Of a stretch of 64,000 bases of DNA, positions 35,969 to 44,970 are shown in pieces. The translations under genes were made by a program, and so were the position numbers. How positions within the stretch are numbered: the stretch's first letter is position 1; every line of letters starts with the position of its first letter. The stretch comes from Paraburkholderia aspalathi (GTDB lineage Bacteria > Pseudomonadota > Gammaproteobacteria > Burkholderiales > Burkholderiaceae), in assembly GCF_900116445.1 (NCBI RefSeq), contig NZ_FPBH01000024.1, forward strand, positions 62,001 through 126,000, given 5' to 3'. The notes below the pieces were generated by a model, which did no database searches, was not told the origin of the DNA, and saw only the letters and a list, made by a program, of their open reading frames with translations.

Positions 35969-37216
35969 TTAGTTATCCTCCGTTAATGGAACAATTTTTC
36001 TCAGTAGTGGACCGAAGGTCAGCCCCTGAACCAGGATCGAAAAGATCACAACGATATATGTGGTCGTCAGGATCAATTCGCGCTGGTGGCCTTGAGGCAG
36101 CAGAAAGGCCAGCGCGATTGAAAGAGCGCCCCTCAGGCCACCCCATGTCAGCAGTGTAATGGTGCCCCTCGGAAATGACACAACGAAGCTCATGATCCTG
36201 ATCGGGATCAGGACACTGATGCCACGCCCGATCAATACGCAGGCAATACCGACCAGCCCAAGGATGAGATAGGTTCCCGTTTCCTTGATCGCGAGAATTT
36301 CAAGGCCGATCAGCAGGAACAGTAAGCTGTTCAGAATCTCGTCGATAAGTTGCCAGAACGTCCCCAGATAGTCCTGCGTCGGTACGGACAACGCTGGCTT
36401 CCGTCCGCTATTGCCCAGGAACAGTCCGGCGACGACCACGGCAATTGGTCCTGACATACGAATCGCGTCGGCAAGCGCATATGATCCCATGCAAAGCGCA
36501 ATGGAAAGCAGAACCTCAACCTGATAATCGTCAATCTTGCGAAACAGCTGAAACACAACCCAGCCGAGAAACCAGCCGAGTGCGATACCGCCAAGCGCTT
36601 CCTGGACAAAAAACCACAACACACTCGCAATACTCGGTTCACTCCGGCCAGTAGCAATATCCAGGATGGTCAGAAAGATTACAGCACCGACACCGTCGTT
36701 GAACAGGCTTTCTCCTGTAATACGGGTTTCCTGATCCTTCGGCGCTCCCGCTTTCTTGATAATGCCAAGAACCGCAATGGGGTCGGTCGGCGAGATCAGC
36801 GCTCCGAACAGCAAAGCATAAATAAAGCGCAGATCATAGCCAAACGAATGTGCCGCGCACCAGAACAAGGCTCCTATCACGAACGTCGATATGATGGTGC
36901 CGAGCGTGGAAAGGATCGTGACGGTCCATTTGACCTTGTACAGATCGGCCAGGTCCACGTGTAGCGCTCCCGCGAACAGCAGAAAAGCAAGAAAGCCGTG
37001 AAATACCAGATCGCCGAAATCGATGCTGGGGACGAAGCGAGCATACTTGTGAACTTCGACGACGCCGGTCTCGCCCAAGGCGACCAGGGTGAGGGAGGAC
37101 ACAAGCGCGATTGCCATCAGGCCGATTGTCGGTGGCAGATGGAGAAGACGGTGGTTCAGATAGCCGCCCAGCGCAGTCAGGACGATCAGGATTGTCACGG
37201 TTTGAAACAAGGTCAT
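35969..37216 (-). CDS. Na+/H+ antiporter (CPA1 family, NhaP-like)
   Basis: 415 aa with about twelve membrane helices and hardly any cytoplasmic tail. CPA1 features: FHGFLAFLLFAGALHVDL near 75-92, ALLFGALISPTDPIAVLGI (SPTDP) near 135-155, GESLFNDGVGAVIFL (the ND exchange motif) near 170-185, and WGGLRGALSIALAFLLP near 360-377. It catalyses sodium- or potassium-for-proton exchange at the inner membrane. Single gene with no operon partner. Confidence 0.93.
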   Translation of the reverse strand: MTLFQTVTILIVLTALGGYLNHRLLHLPPTIGLMAIALVSSLTLVALGETGVVEVHKYARFVPSIDFGDLVFHGFLAFLLFAGALHVDLADLYKVKWTVTILSTLGTIISTFVIGALFWCAAHSFGYDLRFIYALLFGALISPTDPIAVLGIIKKAGAPKDQETRITGESLFNDGVGAVIFLTILDIATGRSEPSIASVLWFFVQEALGGIALGWFLGWVVFQLFRKIDDYQVEVLLSIALCMGSYALADAIRMSGPIAVVVAGLFLGNSGRKPALSVPTQDYLGTFWQLIDEILNSLLFLLIGLEILAIKETGTYLILGLVGIACVLIGRGISVLIPIRIMSFVVSFPRGTITLLTWGGLRGALSIALAFLLPQGHQRELILTTTYIVVIFSILVQGLTFGPLLRKIVPLTEDN

Positions 37217-37493
37217 AACGGATGGCGCCGGTTAGGGTGTTCGCTGCGACCGTCCTGGTTGAGGTCGGCACTATCCATTCTACCGAGTGCTCGTAATCCC
37301 CTACTGTGCAATCGCCACACGAGAGTTCCGTTTGCACGGCGTAATTCAAGACAAGCAGATTAGTTGCCGATACTGCATTGGCGGACCGGGAGAATCTTGA
37401 GCGCTATGCGGGAACGAATCTTGAAAGCTCCCCTGGCGTCTGAGGATCCATACACGACTTCCGGCCCCGGCCGGCGTTGCGCAAGGATAGGGG
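37217..37493. other. Intergenic region between divergent antiporter and cyclase genes
   Basis: Likely contains both promoters; no distinct motif found. Confidence 0.3.
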
Positions 37494-39047
37494 GTGTTTC
37501 CCAAAAGGTATTGGGGGAAGAGTGGGGACAGTCAGGAAAAAGTACAGGGCACTTTCGTTCTTCGCCGACGCTCTGTGGCGCGGCCAGTTAGCGCCACAGA
37601 TGATGATCATTGGGGTATTTTCGTCGCGCTTGTCATGGTCGGGTTGTGTGTGACAGTCCTGTACGAGGGACGTCTTGACGCAATGGACCGCGCTCGTGAG
37701 ACGTCCCGCAATCTGGCGTTGATCGCCGAGCGTGACATTGAGCGGAATTTCGAACTCTACGCGCTGTCCCTGCAAGCCGTCGTCGACGGCATGGATGATC
37801 CTGCCGTGTTGTCCCTGCCACCGAATCTGCGCCGCCAGATGCTGTTCGATCGGGCCTCGACCGCGAAGTATCTCGGGTCGATGCTGGTGCTGAACGCATC
37901 GGGAAACATCGTTGTTGATTCCGTCGGCGACGTGCCACGCCACGGGAACTTCTCGGATCGCAGGTATTTCACCATCCAGCGGGACAATCCGAATGCGGGC
38001 CTATACATCAGCGATCCTTTCAGATCACGGTTACGGGGTGGCTCGCCCAGCGTCGCGCTGAGCCGGCGCCTTTCGCATCCGGACGGATCATTCGCAGGGA
38101 TCGTACTGATCGCGATCAACCTCGAGTATTTCCGCCAGCTCTTCGCCGCACTGTCACTCGGACCACACGGCGCCGTGTCCCTGATCGGCCGGAACGGCAT
38201 CATGTTCATGCGCCAGCCATACGACCTGCGCACGATTGGCCGCGATATCAGCAAGGCCAGCACGTTCCGGCATTTCAGGTCGACACCGGAAGGCAGTTTC
38301 ACTGACACCGCCTCGATTGACGGGGTGCGCCGACTGTACTTCTTCCGGAACTTTCCCGATCTCCCGCTGATGATCATGGTGGCCGAGGCCCAGCAGGATA
38401 TCTATGCGGCCTGGCGACGGCGCGCGATGACGATCGGCTCGCTCATGCTCGCGTTCAGTCTGGCCTTCGTCGCGTTGTCGTTCATGCTGGGCGCACAGTT
38501 GCGGCGCCGGATGCGCGCCGAATCGGAACTGCAACTGCTCGCGAGAACCGACGGCCTGACCGGCCTTCACAACCGCCGCACGCTGGGAGAGATTCTCGAT
38601 CAGGAGTGGCGCCGGGCCCGACGCACGCGCAGCATGTTTTCGCTGCTATTCGTCGATATCGACCGGTTCAAGGCCTACAACGACACCTACGGACACCTTG
38701 CGGGCGACGATGCGCTCGCCGCGGTGGCACGCTGCATCGGGGATAACATCCGGCGTTCCACGGACAGTGCGGCGCGCTACGGTGGGGAGGAGTTTGTCGT
38801 GGTGCTACCGGACACCCCGCCCGCAGGCGCCGCGCGGATTGCCGAACAGATCCGCACGGCTATCAGCGAACTGGCCATTGAACATGCAGGCAGCGAATAC
38901 GGCCACGTGACCGCCAGCATCGGCATGGCCAGCTGGGCCCCGGAACAGGACGGCGATGTCGCCGCAGTGATCAGGGCTGCTGATGAAGCGCTATACAATG
39001 CCAAGGCCGCCGGCCGGAATAGGGTTTGGCCGTTCTCCCCTGCGTGA
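37494..39047 (+). CDS. Membrane diguanylate cyclase with periplasmic dCACHE-like sensor
   Basis: Makes cyclic di-GMP. One membrane helix (GIFVALVMVGLCVTVLYEG, about 41-59) is followed by a 250-residue periplasmic sensor resembling dCACHE (NRDRRYFTIQRDN-like region around DRRYFTIQRDNPNAGLYI), a second helix (SLMLAFSLAFVALSFMLG), then GGDEF. The active site is RYGGEEF, and the inhibitory site RxxD (RSTD) lies five residues before it, so product inhibition is expected. The start is uncertain; an internal Met after the first helix is also possible, but would lose the helix. Confidence 0.9.
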   Translation: MFPKRYWGKSGDSQEKVQGTFVLRRRSVARPVSATDDDHWGIFVALVMVGLCVTVLYEGRLDAMDRARETSRNLALIAERDIERNFELYALSLQAVVDGMDDPAVLSLPPNLRRQMLFDRASTAKYLGSMLVLNASGNIVVDSVGDVPRHGNFSDRRYFTIQRDNPNAGLYISDPFRSRLRGGSPSVALSRRLSHPDGSFAGIVLIAINLEYFRQLFAALSLGPHGAVSLIGRNGIMFMRQPYDLRTIGRDISKASTFRHFRSTPEGSFTDTASIDGVRRLYFFRNFPDLPLMIMVAEAQQDIYAAWRRRAMTIGSLMLAFSLAFVALSFMLGAQLRRRMRAESELQLLARTDGLTGLHNRRTLGEILDQEWRRARRTRSMFSLLFVDIDRFKAYNDTYGHLAGDDALAAVARCIGDNIRRSTDSAARYGGEEFVVVLPDTPPAGAARIAEQIRTAISELAIEHAGSEYGHVTASIGMASWAPEQDGDVAAVIRAADEALYNAKAAGRNRVWPFSPA

Positions 39048-39386
39048 GCTTGCTACGGTCGTCACCTGCGAGCGCCCGATTCAGTTATCACTGTAGGGGA
39101 CCCTCAAGATTGAGAGGTTCGCTGGCAGCAACCGTCGCGGAACACATGCGATTCGAATGTTACTGATCGACCTGAGGTATGCACCGGCGAGAGCTGTTGA
39201 CGTTCAGCCGGCGTTGCCACACCGGAGCCAGCAATCTGGACTGAATCCCTGCGGCGAGATTGCGGTGTTTCCGGAGAACTCAACCACCACAATCCTCACA
39301 TCAAAGATGTACCTGGAAGCTTGACTGAGTCCGGCGCTATCCTGAAGGCAATGGCATCAGATCGTGCATGAATGCGGGAGATGTAG
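39048..39386. other. Intergenic region
   Basis: About 340 bases; no gene, repeat or RNA recognised. Confidence 0.35.
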
Positions 39387-41402
39387 ATGGAGCACGCGTA
39401 TTTCCACATGTTGCATCTGCTTGCTGGGCATCCGGTGTGGACGCTCACGGTAATCTTCCTCGCCGCGTTCCTCGAAGCCATCGCCGTTGTAGGTACCTTC
39501 ATCCCTGGTAGCACGGCGATTTTCGTGGCTGGTGCGCTTGTGGGAACTGGGGCCTTGGGTCTTGGTTGGGTGCTCGCATGCACAATTACTGGCGCGATAG
39601 CGGGTGATGGCATTAGCTACTGGCTTGGTCGCCGTTACAGGAGCGGAATCTCCCGCCTGTCACCTTTCCGGACTCACCCGCAGTTGCTCGACGCAGGACA
39701 CAGGTTTTTTGCCAGCCATGGCGCCAAGAGTGTGGTGTTAGCAAGGTTCATCGGGCCGGTGCGCGCGATTGTCCCGGTAATTGCGGGAATGGTGGGGATG
39801 ACTCCAGCGCGTTTTTATGGGATGAACGTCCTGTCGGCGTTGCTCTGGGCACCCGCTTACATCCTTTTGGGCATGGTGTTCGGCGCGTCGGTTCAACTGG
39901 CGAGTGCAGTATCCTTCCGTCTTGTTGCGACAATCGCGCTCGCGGTCTCAATAGTATGGCTGAGCTTTCGTGGTGCTCGCTTCTTTCTGGCGCACATCAA
40001 CGCCTGGGGCGCTGCAATGCGCCGCGACCTGCTGAATTGGGCCAGTGTTCACACAGCACAACCGGGCCGCTTCGTCCTGCGAGCGTTGGACCCCGAGCAT
40101 TCGGTCGCCGGCTTTATGGTGGCGACATCGGTTGTGGTTCTTGTCTCCACCTGGGTTTTCTTCGGCGTTCTCGACCAGGCCATTCATGGCAATCCGAAGG
40201 TGGGGATTGACGTGTCGGTCTACCATTTTCTTCAAGCGATGCGCACGTCTTGGGGCGATAGCGCGCTGTCGGCTTTAGCAACGCTGGGTAGCATTGCCAC
40301 GCTGGCGGCGCTCGCTGCAACCGTGGCACTTTGGATGATATGGGAGCGCCGCTGGCAGACCTTGACGTACTGGCTTGGTGCCGTTGCATTTTCCCAGCTA
40401 TTGATATTTGCCATTCATCACGCGATACGGCGAACCCCACCGGGCTCGCTCCACTCCGACGTACATGTGTTCCCAAGTACTCATGTCGCCGCTGCGGTGA
40501 TCATTTATGGTTTTCTCGCGTTTTTGCTGACGCGCCGGGTCGGTTCACTGGCCGGAGTTTTCGTTGCAACAGTGAGTGCTGTTGTTGTCCTCTTCATTGC
40601 GTTCGCGGGGCTTTACTTCGGTCAGTTCTGGTTTTCTGATGCAATCGGTGGGGCTGCGCTTGCGGTAGTGTGGGTTTCTGTCGTAGCACTGACAGCCGTG
40701 TGGCGGCACCCCAGAGTGCCACCATCGCGCAAGCTCATGCCGGCCCTCATGCTCGGCGTTGTGTGTGTCAGCGTTGCGGTGCAGCTCGACTTAGCCCGTC
40801 TAGTACCGAGGTTGGACGGCAAGCCGATCCAAACGCTCATGCTGACGACTGAGTCACAATGGATCAATTCGCTATCGAAAAAGTTGCCGTGTTATCGCGC
40901 AGACATGTCAGGGGATCGGAGAGAGCCCATGACCTTTCAGTGGTCTGCAAATGCAGACGATATTCGGACCGGGCTTCGAAGCAGAACCTGGATCGAAGGT
41001 AACGCCGTTTCTGCACGTAGCCTGCTTTCCGTCCTCTCACCTGAGGCAGCGGCCGTAGCACTTCCGGTACTGCCGAAACTGAACGATGGGGTACCGTCAC
41101 CACTCGTCTTCATTCGTCCTGGCAACGCGCGCGATGAACGTGATGTCCTGCGCTTCTGGCAAAGTGGCTATGCTTTGCGAAATGACAGCGGCGCCGCACC
41201 CGTGCCCATCTGGGTGGGCTCGTTCCAACACGAACGCCTGGATCGCCAGTCGTGGCCAATTAATATCTTGCGCGCCGAGAATACGGCGCCACCCCAGTTG
41301 GATGTTGGAGACGAGTGGCCGGAAAGCCATGGGGCTGAGGTACTGGCAAGACTGGACTGTCGTGGAACTCCCGTGTTTCTCCTGACTTCACGAGGGAACT
41401 GA
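39387..41402 (+). CDS. DedA / PAP2 / LssY-type membrane protein
   Basis: 671 aa in three parts. Residues about 1-190 are a DedA (VTT) domain: FLEAIAVVGTFIPGST, GDGISYWLGRRY, FARFIGP-like VVLARFIGPVRAIVPVIAGM. Residues about 230-450 are a PAP2 phosphatase-like six-helix domain with FPSTHVAAA. The last 200 (TTESQWINSLSKKLPCYRAD, NILRAENTAPPQL) resemble the LssY C-terminal domain. Such fusions are annotated as bifunctional DedA/phosphatase proteins with roles in lipid handling. PAP2 motif 3 is altered (AGLYFGQFWFSD) and lacks the usual SR and catalytic His. Confidence 0.85.
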   Translation: MEHAYFHMLHLLAGHPVWTLTVIFLAAFLEAIAVVGTFIPGSTAIFVAGALVGTGALGLGWVLACTITGAIAGDGISYWLGRRYRSGISRLSPFRTHPQLLDAGHRFFASHGAKSVVLARFIGPVRAIVPVIAGMVGMTPARFYGMNVLSALLWAPAYILLGMVFGASVQLASAVSFRLVATIALAVSIVWLSFRGARFFLAHINAWGAAMRRDLLNWASVHTAQPGRFVLRALDPEHSVAGFMVATSVVVLVSTWVFFGVLDQAIHGNPKVGIDVSVYHFLQAMRTSWGDSALSALATLGSIATLAALAATVALWMIWERRWQTLTYWLGAVAFSQLLIFAIHHAIRRTPPGSLHSDVHVFPSTHVAAAVIIYGFLAFLLTRRVGSLAGVFVATVSAVVVLFIAFAGLYFGQFWFSDAIGGAALAVVWVSVVALTAVWRHPRVPPSRKLMPALMLGVVCVSVAVQLDLARLVPRLDGKPIQTLMLTTESQWINSLSKKLPCYRADMSGDRREPMTFQWSANADDIRTGLRSRTWIEGNAVSARSLLSVLSPEAAAVALPVLPKLNDGVPSPLVFIRPGNARDERDVLRFWQSGYALRNDSGAAPVPIWVGSFQHERLDRQSWPINILRAENTAPPQLDVGDEWPESHGAEVLARLDCRGTPVFLLTSRGN

Positions 41403-41914
41403 ACGTCAGTTTGGACGCAACGTTGGCCGGCGGCCAGTGCCGGTGCGGCTTCCCAAAGTCAGTTCCCGATCCCAGTCCCGCTTGACGCAATGGAATGGGA
41501 GAACTGGTTATACCAAGTGCGTCCAATCTCTTGACCCGTCAATCCGTGTCTCATACCTGCCGGACAGGGGACGAGTTTGAAGTAACCCTATCCCCCTACG
41601 TGAAGCGCGGCATATGGCACGTCCCGACCAACTTCTGCGAGAGCACGACGCGGTCCCTCGCCTCGGGAATGATGATTGTTCGTAGATGCTTTTGCCGATG
41701 CTCGTTTTGGCGACCAAGCTGCGCTCTAAAGCGCTTGGATCGCGAAGCGCTGCAAGCGAAGCGGCAACAGCAAGAGTTCCTTTCGCAAGAGCCTGCGGCT
41801 CGCTGACTGACGAGCTCGTTAGCGAGCGCAAACGCAAGTCGGTTCAACGGACGTCTTACGGGATTCCCTCCGCGTAGCGTTGAAGGCATCAATCACACGA
41901 GCTGGTCCATGTTA
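41403..41914. other. Gene-poor stretch
   Basis: About 500 bases without a supported gene; frames in both strands are short shadows. No repeat identified. Confidence 0.35.
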
Positions 41915-42238
41915 TCAGTGGTGCTCGTACAGCGGGCCCGGAGCGCTAGATGCGGAAGTGCGTTGGCCCCACTCCGTTGCGCCGCTTGTAATTCCGCCCA
42001 TTCCGTGGGTCGCGTCTTGCATTGAGGGATTTTCGTTCGCGGCGCGGGCCTCGGCGGCCTGAATGTCGGCGGGATAGGCGGCGGTGTCACGTTTGGCCGG
42101 ATTGTATCCGGCTCTCTCCAGCTGCACGAGTTCGGCGCGCACCTCTGCTCGGGTAACCGGTGCATTCGACTGCTGAGCAATAGAAGCGAACGGTGTCGCC
42201 AGCACGGCGGTCACAACGACGGCTTGAAGTGATTTCAT
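41915..42238 (-). CDS. DUF4148 secreted protein (copy 1)
   Basis: A Sec signal peptide (MKSLQAVVVTAVLATPFASIA) ends near AQQ; the DUF4148 core TRAEVRAELVQLERAGYNP follows. The remainder is Ala/Glu-rich and ends in LYEHH. GGAGG lies 8 nt before the ATG. These short periplasmic proteins are abundant in Burkholderia, with no known function. A paralogue lies at 47.2-47.5 kb. Confidence 0.85.
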   Translation of the reverse strand: MKSLQAVVVTAVLATPFASIAQQSNAPVTRAEVRAELVQLERAGYNPAKRDTAAYPADIQAAEARAANENPSMQDATHGMGGITSGATEWGQRTSASSAPGPLYEHH

Positions 42239-42733
42239 GATTCGTACCTCCACAGTTTCTTCCGTCGCGAACAGCCCTGTTCGCAAGCGGTGACTACAGG
42301 GTAAGGTACGTATGCTTAAGCCCAGATGATGCGATTTCCGGAAGCCTTTGACCGTGCCACTTTTAACCGGCCACGCCATTTCGTGCTTTTACCGGCGCAG
42401 CGGCGATCCCGGTCTGCCCACTACACGCCCGAGAAAAAGCTACGTCGCATGCGCACGGAGGTAACGCTGGCCAGGATGTTCCGGGCGCAGGGCGCGTCCG
42501 ACCGTCACACGCCTCGCTGAGCGGAAAGCAGGCGAGCGAGTATGCTGAGCGATTTCGTCCTGCCGAGCCCCACCGGAACCCAAACGTCGGTACGAGGCGG
42601 ACCCAAAGGTTGGAATCCTGCTTGATTGGTGTTTCCGCATTCTTGTCGACCGGAGTCGTTGCGGGAGCGACTGCATGCCACGTACGCAATTGAAACGAAT
42701 GCTGCGCACGTCCAATGTCGACTGGTCGCCCCG
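42239..42733. other. Upstream region of DUF4148 copy 1 and gene-free stretch
   Basis: Contains one isolated CTTAAG half-site (about 42313) but not the full 11-bp-spaced pair seen elsewhere. No gene supported. Confidence 0.35.
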
Positions 42734-43027
42734 TCACACCTTGGGCGGTTTGGGTGGACGTATTTCGGGCGACGAACTACAGGTGTTTGATAATTTTGAA
42801 CTGGTCGGGACGCGGTCAAGCAGGCGCTGTAGCCGCTCCTGTTGTGTTGGCGAGAGTCCCGGCGTGGCATAAGCCTGAAGAGCACGACCGCGCCAGTAAG
42901 CCTGAACAGAAATGGTGTCGGCGCCTTCTGCGCATAAGACCTGCTCAATCTTAGCGATTGCTGCGTCGACGTTCTGGAGGGTGTACGGATTCACGCTCGA
43001 AGGAGCTCGTGTATTGGGGGCTTTCAT
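42734..43027 (-). CDS. Hypothetical protein (97 aa)
   Basis: MKAPNTRAPSSVNPYTLQNV, then an amphipathic core (AIAKIEQVLCAEGADTISVQ, AYWRGRALQAYATPGLSPTQ, QERLQRLL) and a disordered tail. It looks like a small conserved Burkholderia protein. The core's YATPGL-L turn suggests a helical hairpin. A weak GAGAG ribosome site precedes the ATG. Confidence 0.5.
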   Translation of the reverse strand: MKAPNTRAPSSVNPYTLQNVDAAIAKIEQVLCAEGADTISVQAYWRGRALQAYATPGLSPTQQERLQRLLDRVPTSSKLSNTCSSSPEIRPPKPPKV

Positions 43028-43282
43028 GGCGTTCTCTCAGTAGCAACTGCTTTCCTGTATGAGGGGCATGCGTCATCGCTGCGATCGCCGTGCGGACAAC
43101 CTGGCTTCCGTCACTGACGCGCAAATTTCGACGATTGCAAATGAGCGACCGTCTCAGGCCGCTTGCCAACAATGAAGGACTGTAGCGGCGCCGACTGGTA
43201 CCGACGTCAGTGCCGGATGACGTTGAATTGCCGCTCACGAGACGCCATCACCCACCTCCGAGTGTTTCGGTAGACCGGATAC

Positions 43283-43396
43283 TCACCCTCCTTCCTGTCC
43301 ATGCAGCCGAAAGTAAAAATGGACCCGGCGGGAACCGGGTCCCAACTGCCGGCACCTTGTCGGTCGGCAAGGTTCGACTCCCCCAACTTCGGACAT
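43283..43396 (-). CDS. Possible 37-aa peptide of duplicated module, copy 1
   Basis: A short frame (MSEVGGVEPCRPTRCRQLGP and on) with GGGAG three nt before the ATG. The segment PGSRRVHFYF aligns with PELRRVRFFP of the second copy at 52.8 kb. The same bases form the GGACCCGG hairpin, so the transcript could equally be a non-coding RNA ended by that hairpin. Confidence 0.3.
   Translation of the reverse strand: MSEVGGVEPCRPTRCRQLGPGSRRVHFYFRLHGQEGG
43312..43345 (-). terminator. GGACCCGG hairpin, copy 1 (terminator-like)
   Basis: On the minus strand GGGACCCGG and CCGGGTCC pair across a short loop and are followed by ATTTTTA. The same hairpin occurs at 52.83 kb in the same relative place. Confidence 0.55.
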
Positions 43397-43588
43397 AGTC
43401 TCCCGTTTGGGCGGACGGCTGACCACGCCTGACTGCGTGCACTTTCAACTTGAATGCATGCGCTGCAATCACACGTGTATTCACCAGGTGGCGCCCGCGG
43501 AATGTGACCAGGTCCAACCCCGTAGCATTACCGTGCTACGCCGTATATCGCGATTTTCGTCAGGTTATGTGCAATCTATGAGAGGTGG

Positions 43589-43604
43589 CTTAAAGCAGGC
43601 TTAA
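43589..43604 (-). promoter_or_regulatory. PmrA/QseB-type box A with -10 at fixed spacing
   Basis: CTTAA repeats at 43589 and 43600 (11-bp period). Read leftward, the box is followed after exactly 10 nt by TAGATT, a -10-like hexamer, so it likely activates leftward transcription of the short element ending at 43.3 kb. Confidence 0.6.
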
Positions 43605-43834
43605 ATCGGGAATCGGTGTAAACGTGGGGAGGCGCGCTCTGCGCAGAAGGAAGTGCTACGGCACCTGGCGCTCAGGCGAGTCGTGTCTGCTGCCGCGAGG
43701 GGCGCTGGTCCGGCAGTGGACGGGCCGCGGTATCTGAATGTCTTCTTTAAGCGGCCTTGCGAATGCACTCGCGGGCGGCGTGCAAGCAATACGAAACGTT
43801 GCCGCACCGGTCCATTCGCCAGCGAGTCGATTGG

Positions 43835-44017
43835 CTATGCTTCAGCCGGCAATCTGTCTTCAAACAACGTGCAGCCGATTATGCCGAGCGCTGCGAGCAT
43901 CAGGTACATGATATGTAGATGCCGACGCGACGCGAATTCGTATGTGCCATACACCAGGACGACGATGCTAAGCAAGCAAGGAATCACGCTGACGCCATCT
44001 GAATCTTTGGAACTCAT
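43835..44017 (-). CDS. 60-aa membrane protein, copy 1
   Basis: Two predicted membrane helices: GVSVIPCLLSIVVLVYGTYE and IMYLMLAALGIIGCTLF, joined by a basic loop with RRHLH. Start set at MSSKDSDG, giving the same 60-aa length as its paralogue at 53.4 kb, with which it shares YGT, HLH, Y-L-A--GI and the end ---P-A. The ribosome site is weak. Function unknown. Confidence 0.65.
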   Translation of the reverse strand: MSSKDSDGVSVIPCLLSIVVLVYGTYEFASRRHLHIMYLMLAALGIIGCTLFEDRLPAEA

Positions 44018-44466
44018 CGCATATCCAGCCATAAACCAACGGCCTTCCTGGTTAGGCGGCAGCAAGTCAAGGTGACGGTTGACCTGTCGCAGCGGGTAGC
44101 GGAAGCATCGTCCGGCATGCCACTCGTCGGGCACGAGTCCGAATCCCCGGCCCAGCACACTTCGTCATGCGCGCGGTGGTCAGTATTTGAGTCTACCCAG
44201 CGATAAACGCTACCTCAGCCTTAGCCATTCAAGAACCGACATTGTTGCGCCGTCCGGGTTACGATAGCCAGCAAGACTCGCGGTACCCTGTTAACTGCGT
44301 CGCGCGTTGCACTGCCTGGCTCTGCACGTGGTCGTATCGGCAGTGGGATATGTTGACGGCACGGCTGACACTGCGACCGGCTCGGTGCGGATAACATGCA
44401 GGGTGCTGTGGCCTTATTGCGCCGGTAATGGACGCGCGTAAATTGACGTCAGGATTGCTGGCGCGC
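44018..44466. other. Upstream region of the membrane protein; no gene
   Basis: No supported gene. A T-arm-like string near 44136 does not complete a tRNA. Confidence 0.35.
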
Positions 44467-44844
44467 CTATTTTCTCTTTGACACATTGCGGCGCCGCCTG
44501 CTGCTCTGGGATGTCCGCTGTGCGAATGACACTGATTCCTCGACAAGCTCCGCGAGAGTATGGTACGCCGGGCTGCTCACGCCAAATACCAACCAATGCC
44601 GCATGGGCGCTCGGCCATATGGTTTGAATTGGGAGCAGCCATGGGTCTCCAGTAGCGCGGTAACTCGATTCTCTGGCAGCCTGAGCACTATCTGGTTGTC
44701 GTAAACCCCGGCAACCATCGTTGTGCCTATAAAAAAGCCCGGACACCAAAACATCGGGCCCTCCTGCACGTCGTCGTATCGACTGGCTATTATTGCTCGC
44801 AACGAGGCGAGCGGGTCACCGGTGTCCTGATTCGGCTTGTGCAT
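44467..44844 (-). CDS. TfoX/Sxy N-terminal domain protein
   Basis: 125 aa. The pattern VQEGPMFWCPGFFIGTTMVA, GVYDNQIVLRLPENRVTALL, FKPYGRAPMRHWLVF matches the TfoX_N fold (GxMFGxxG, LKLPE, PFxPxGRxM). The C-terminal tail is Ser/Arg-rich. Full-length TfoX proteins regulate competence; short versions like this have no known role. Confidence 0.8.
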   Translation of the reverse strand: MHKPNQDTGDPLASLRAIIASRYDDVQEGPMFWCPGFFIGTTMVAGVYDNQIVLRLPENRVTALLETHGCSQFKPYGRAPMRHWLVFGVSSPAYHTLAELVEESVSFAQRTSQSSRRRRNVSKRK

Positions 44845-44970
44845 CGCATGTCCTCATCGAATCCGGCAGCGCGATTACCCGTGTCGCTCCGCATCCGGGA
44901 CACGCACCTTCAATGAGCTGCAAACGTGCATGCCCGATGATTGCAGCGAGGCATACCAACAGACCAGTAG

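Noticed and set aside
42290..42320. Possible eighth PmrA/QseB box upstream of DUF4148 copy 1
   Set aside because: Only one CTTAAG half-site; the nearest partner is spaced 15 bp, not 11.
44100..44160. tRNA-like T-arm (GAGTCCGAATCCCCGG)
   Set aside because: No matching acceptor, D-arm or anticodon stem could be built around it.
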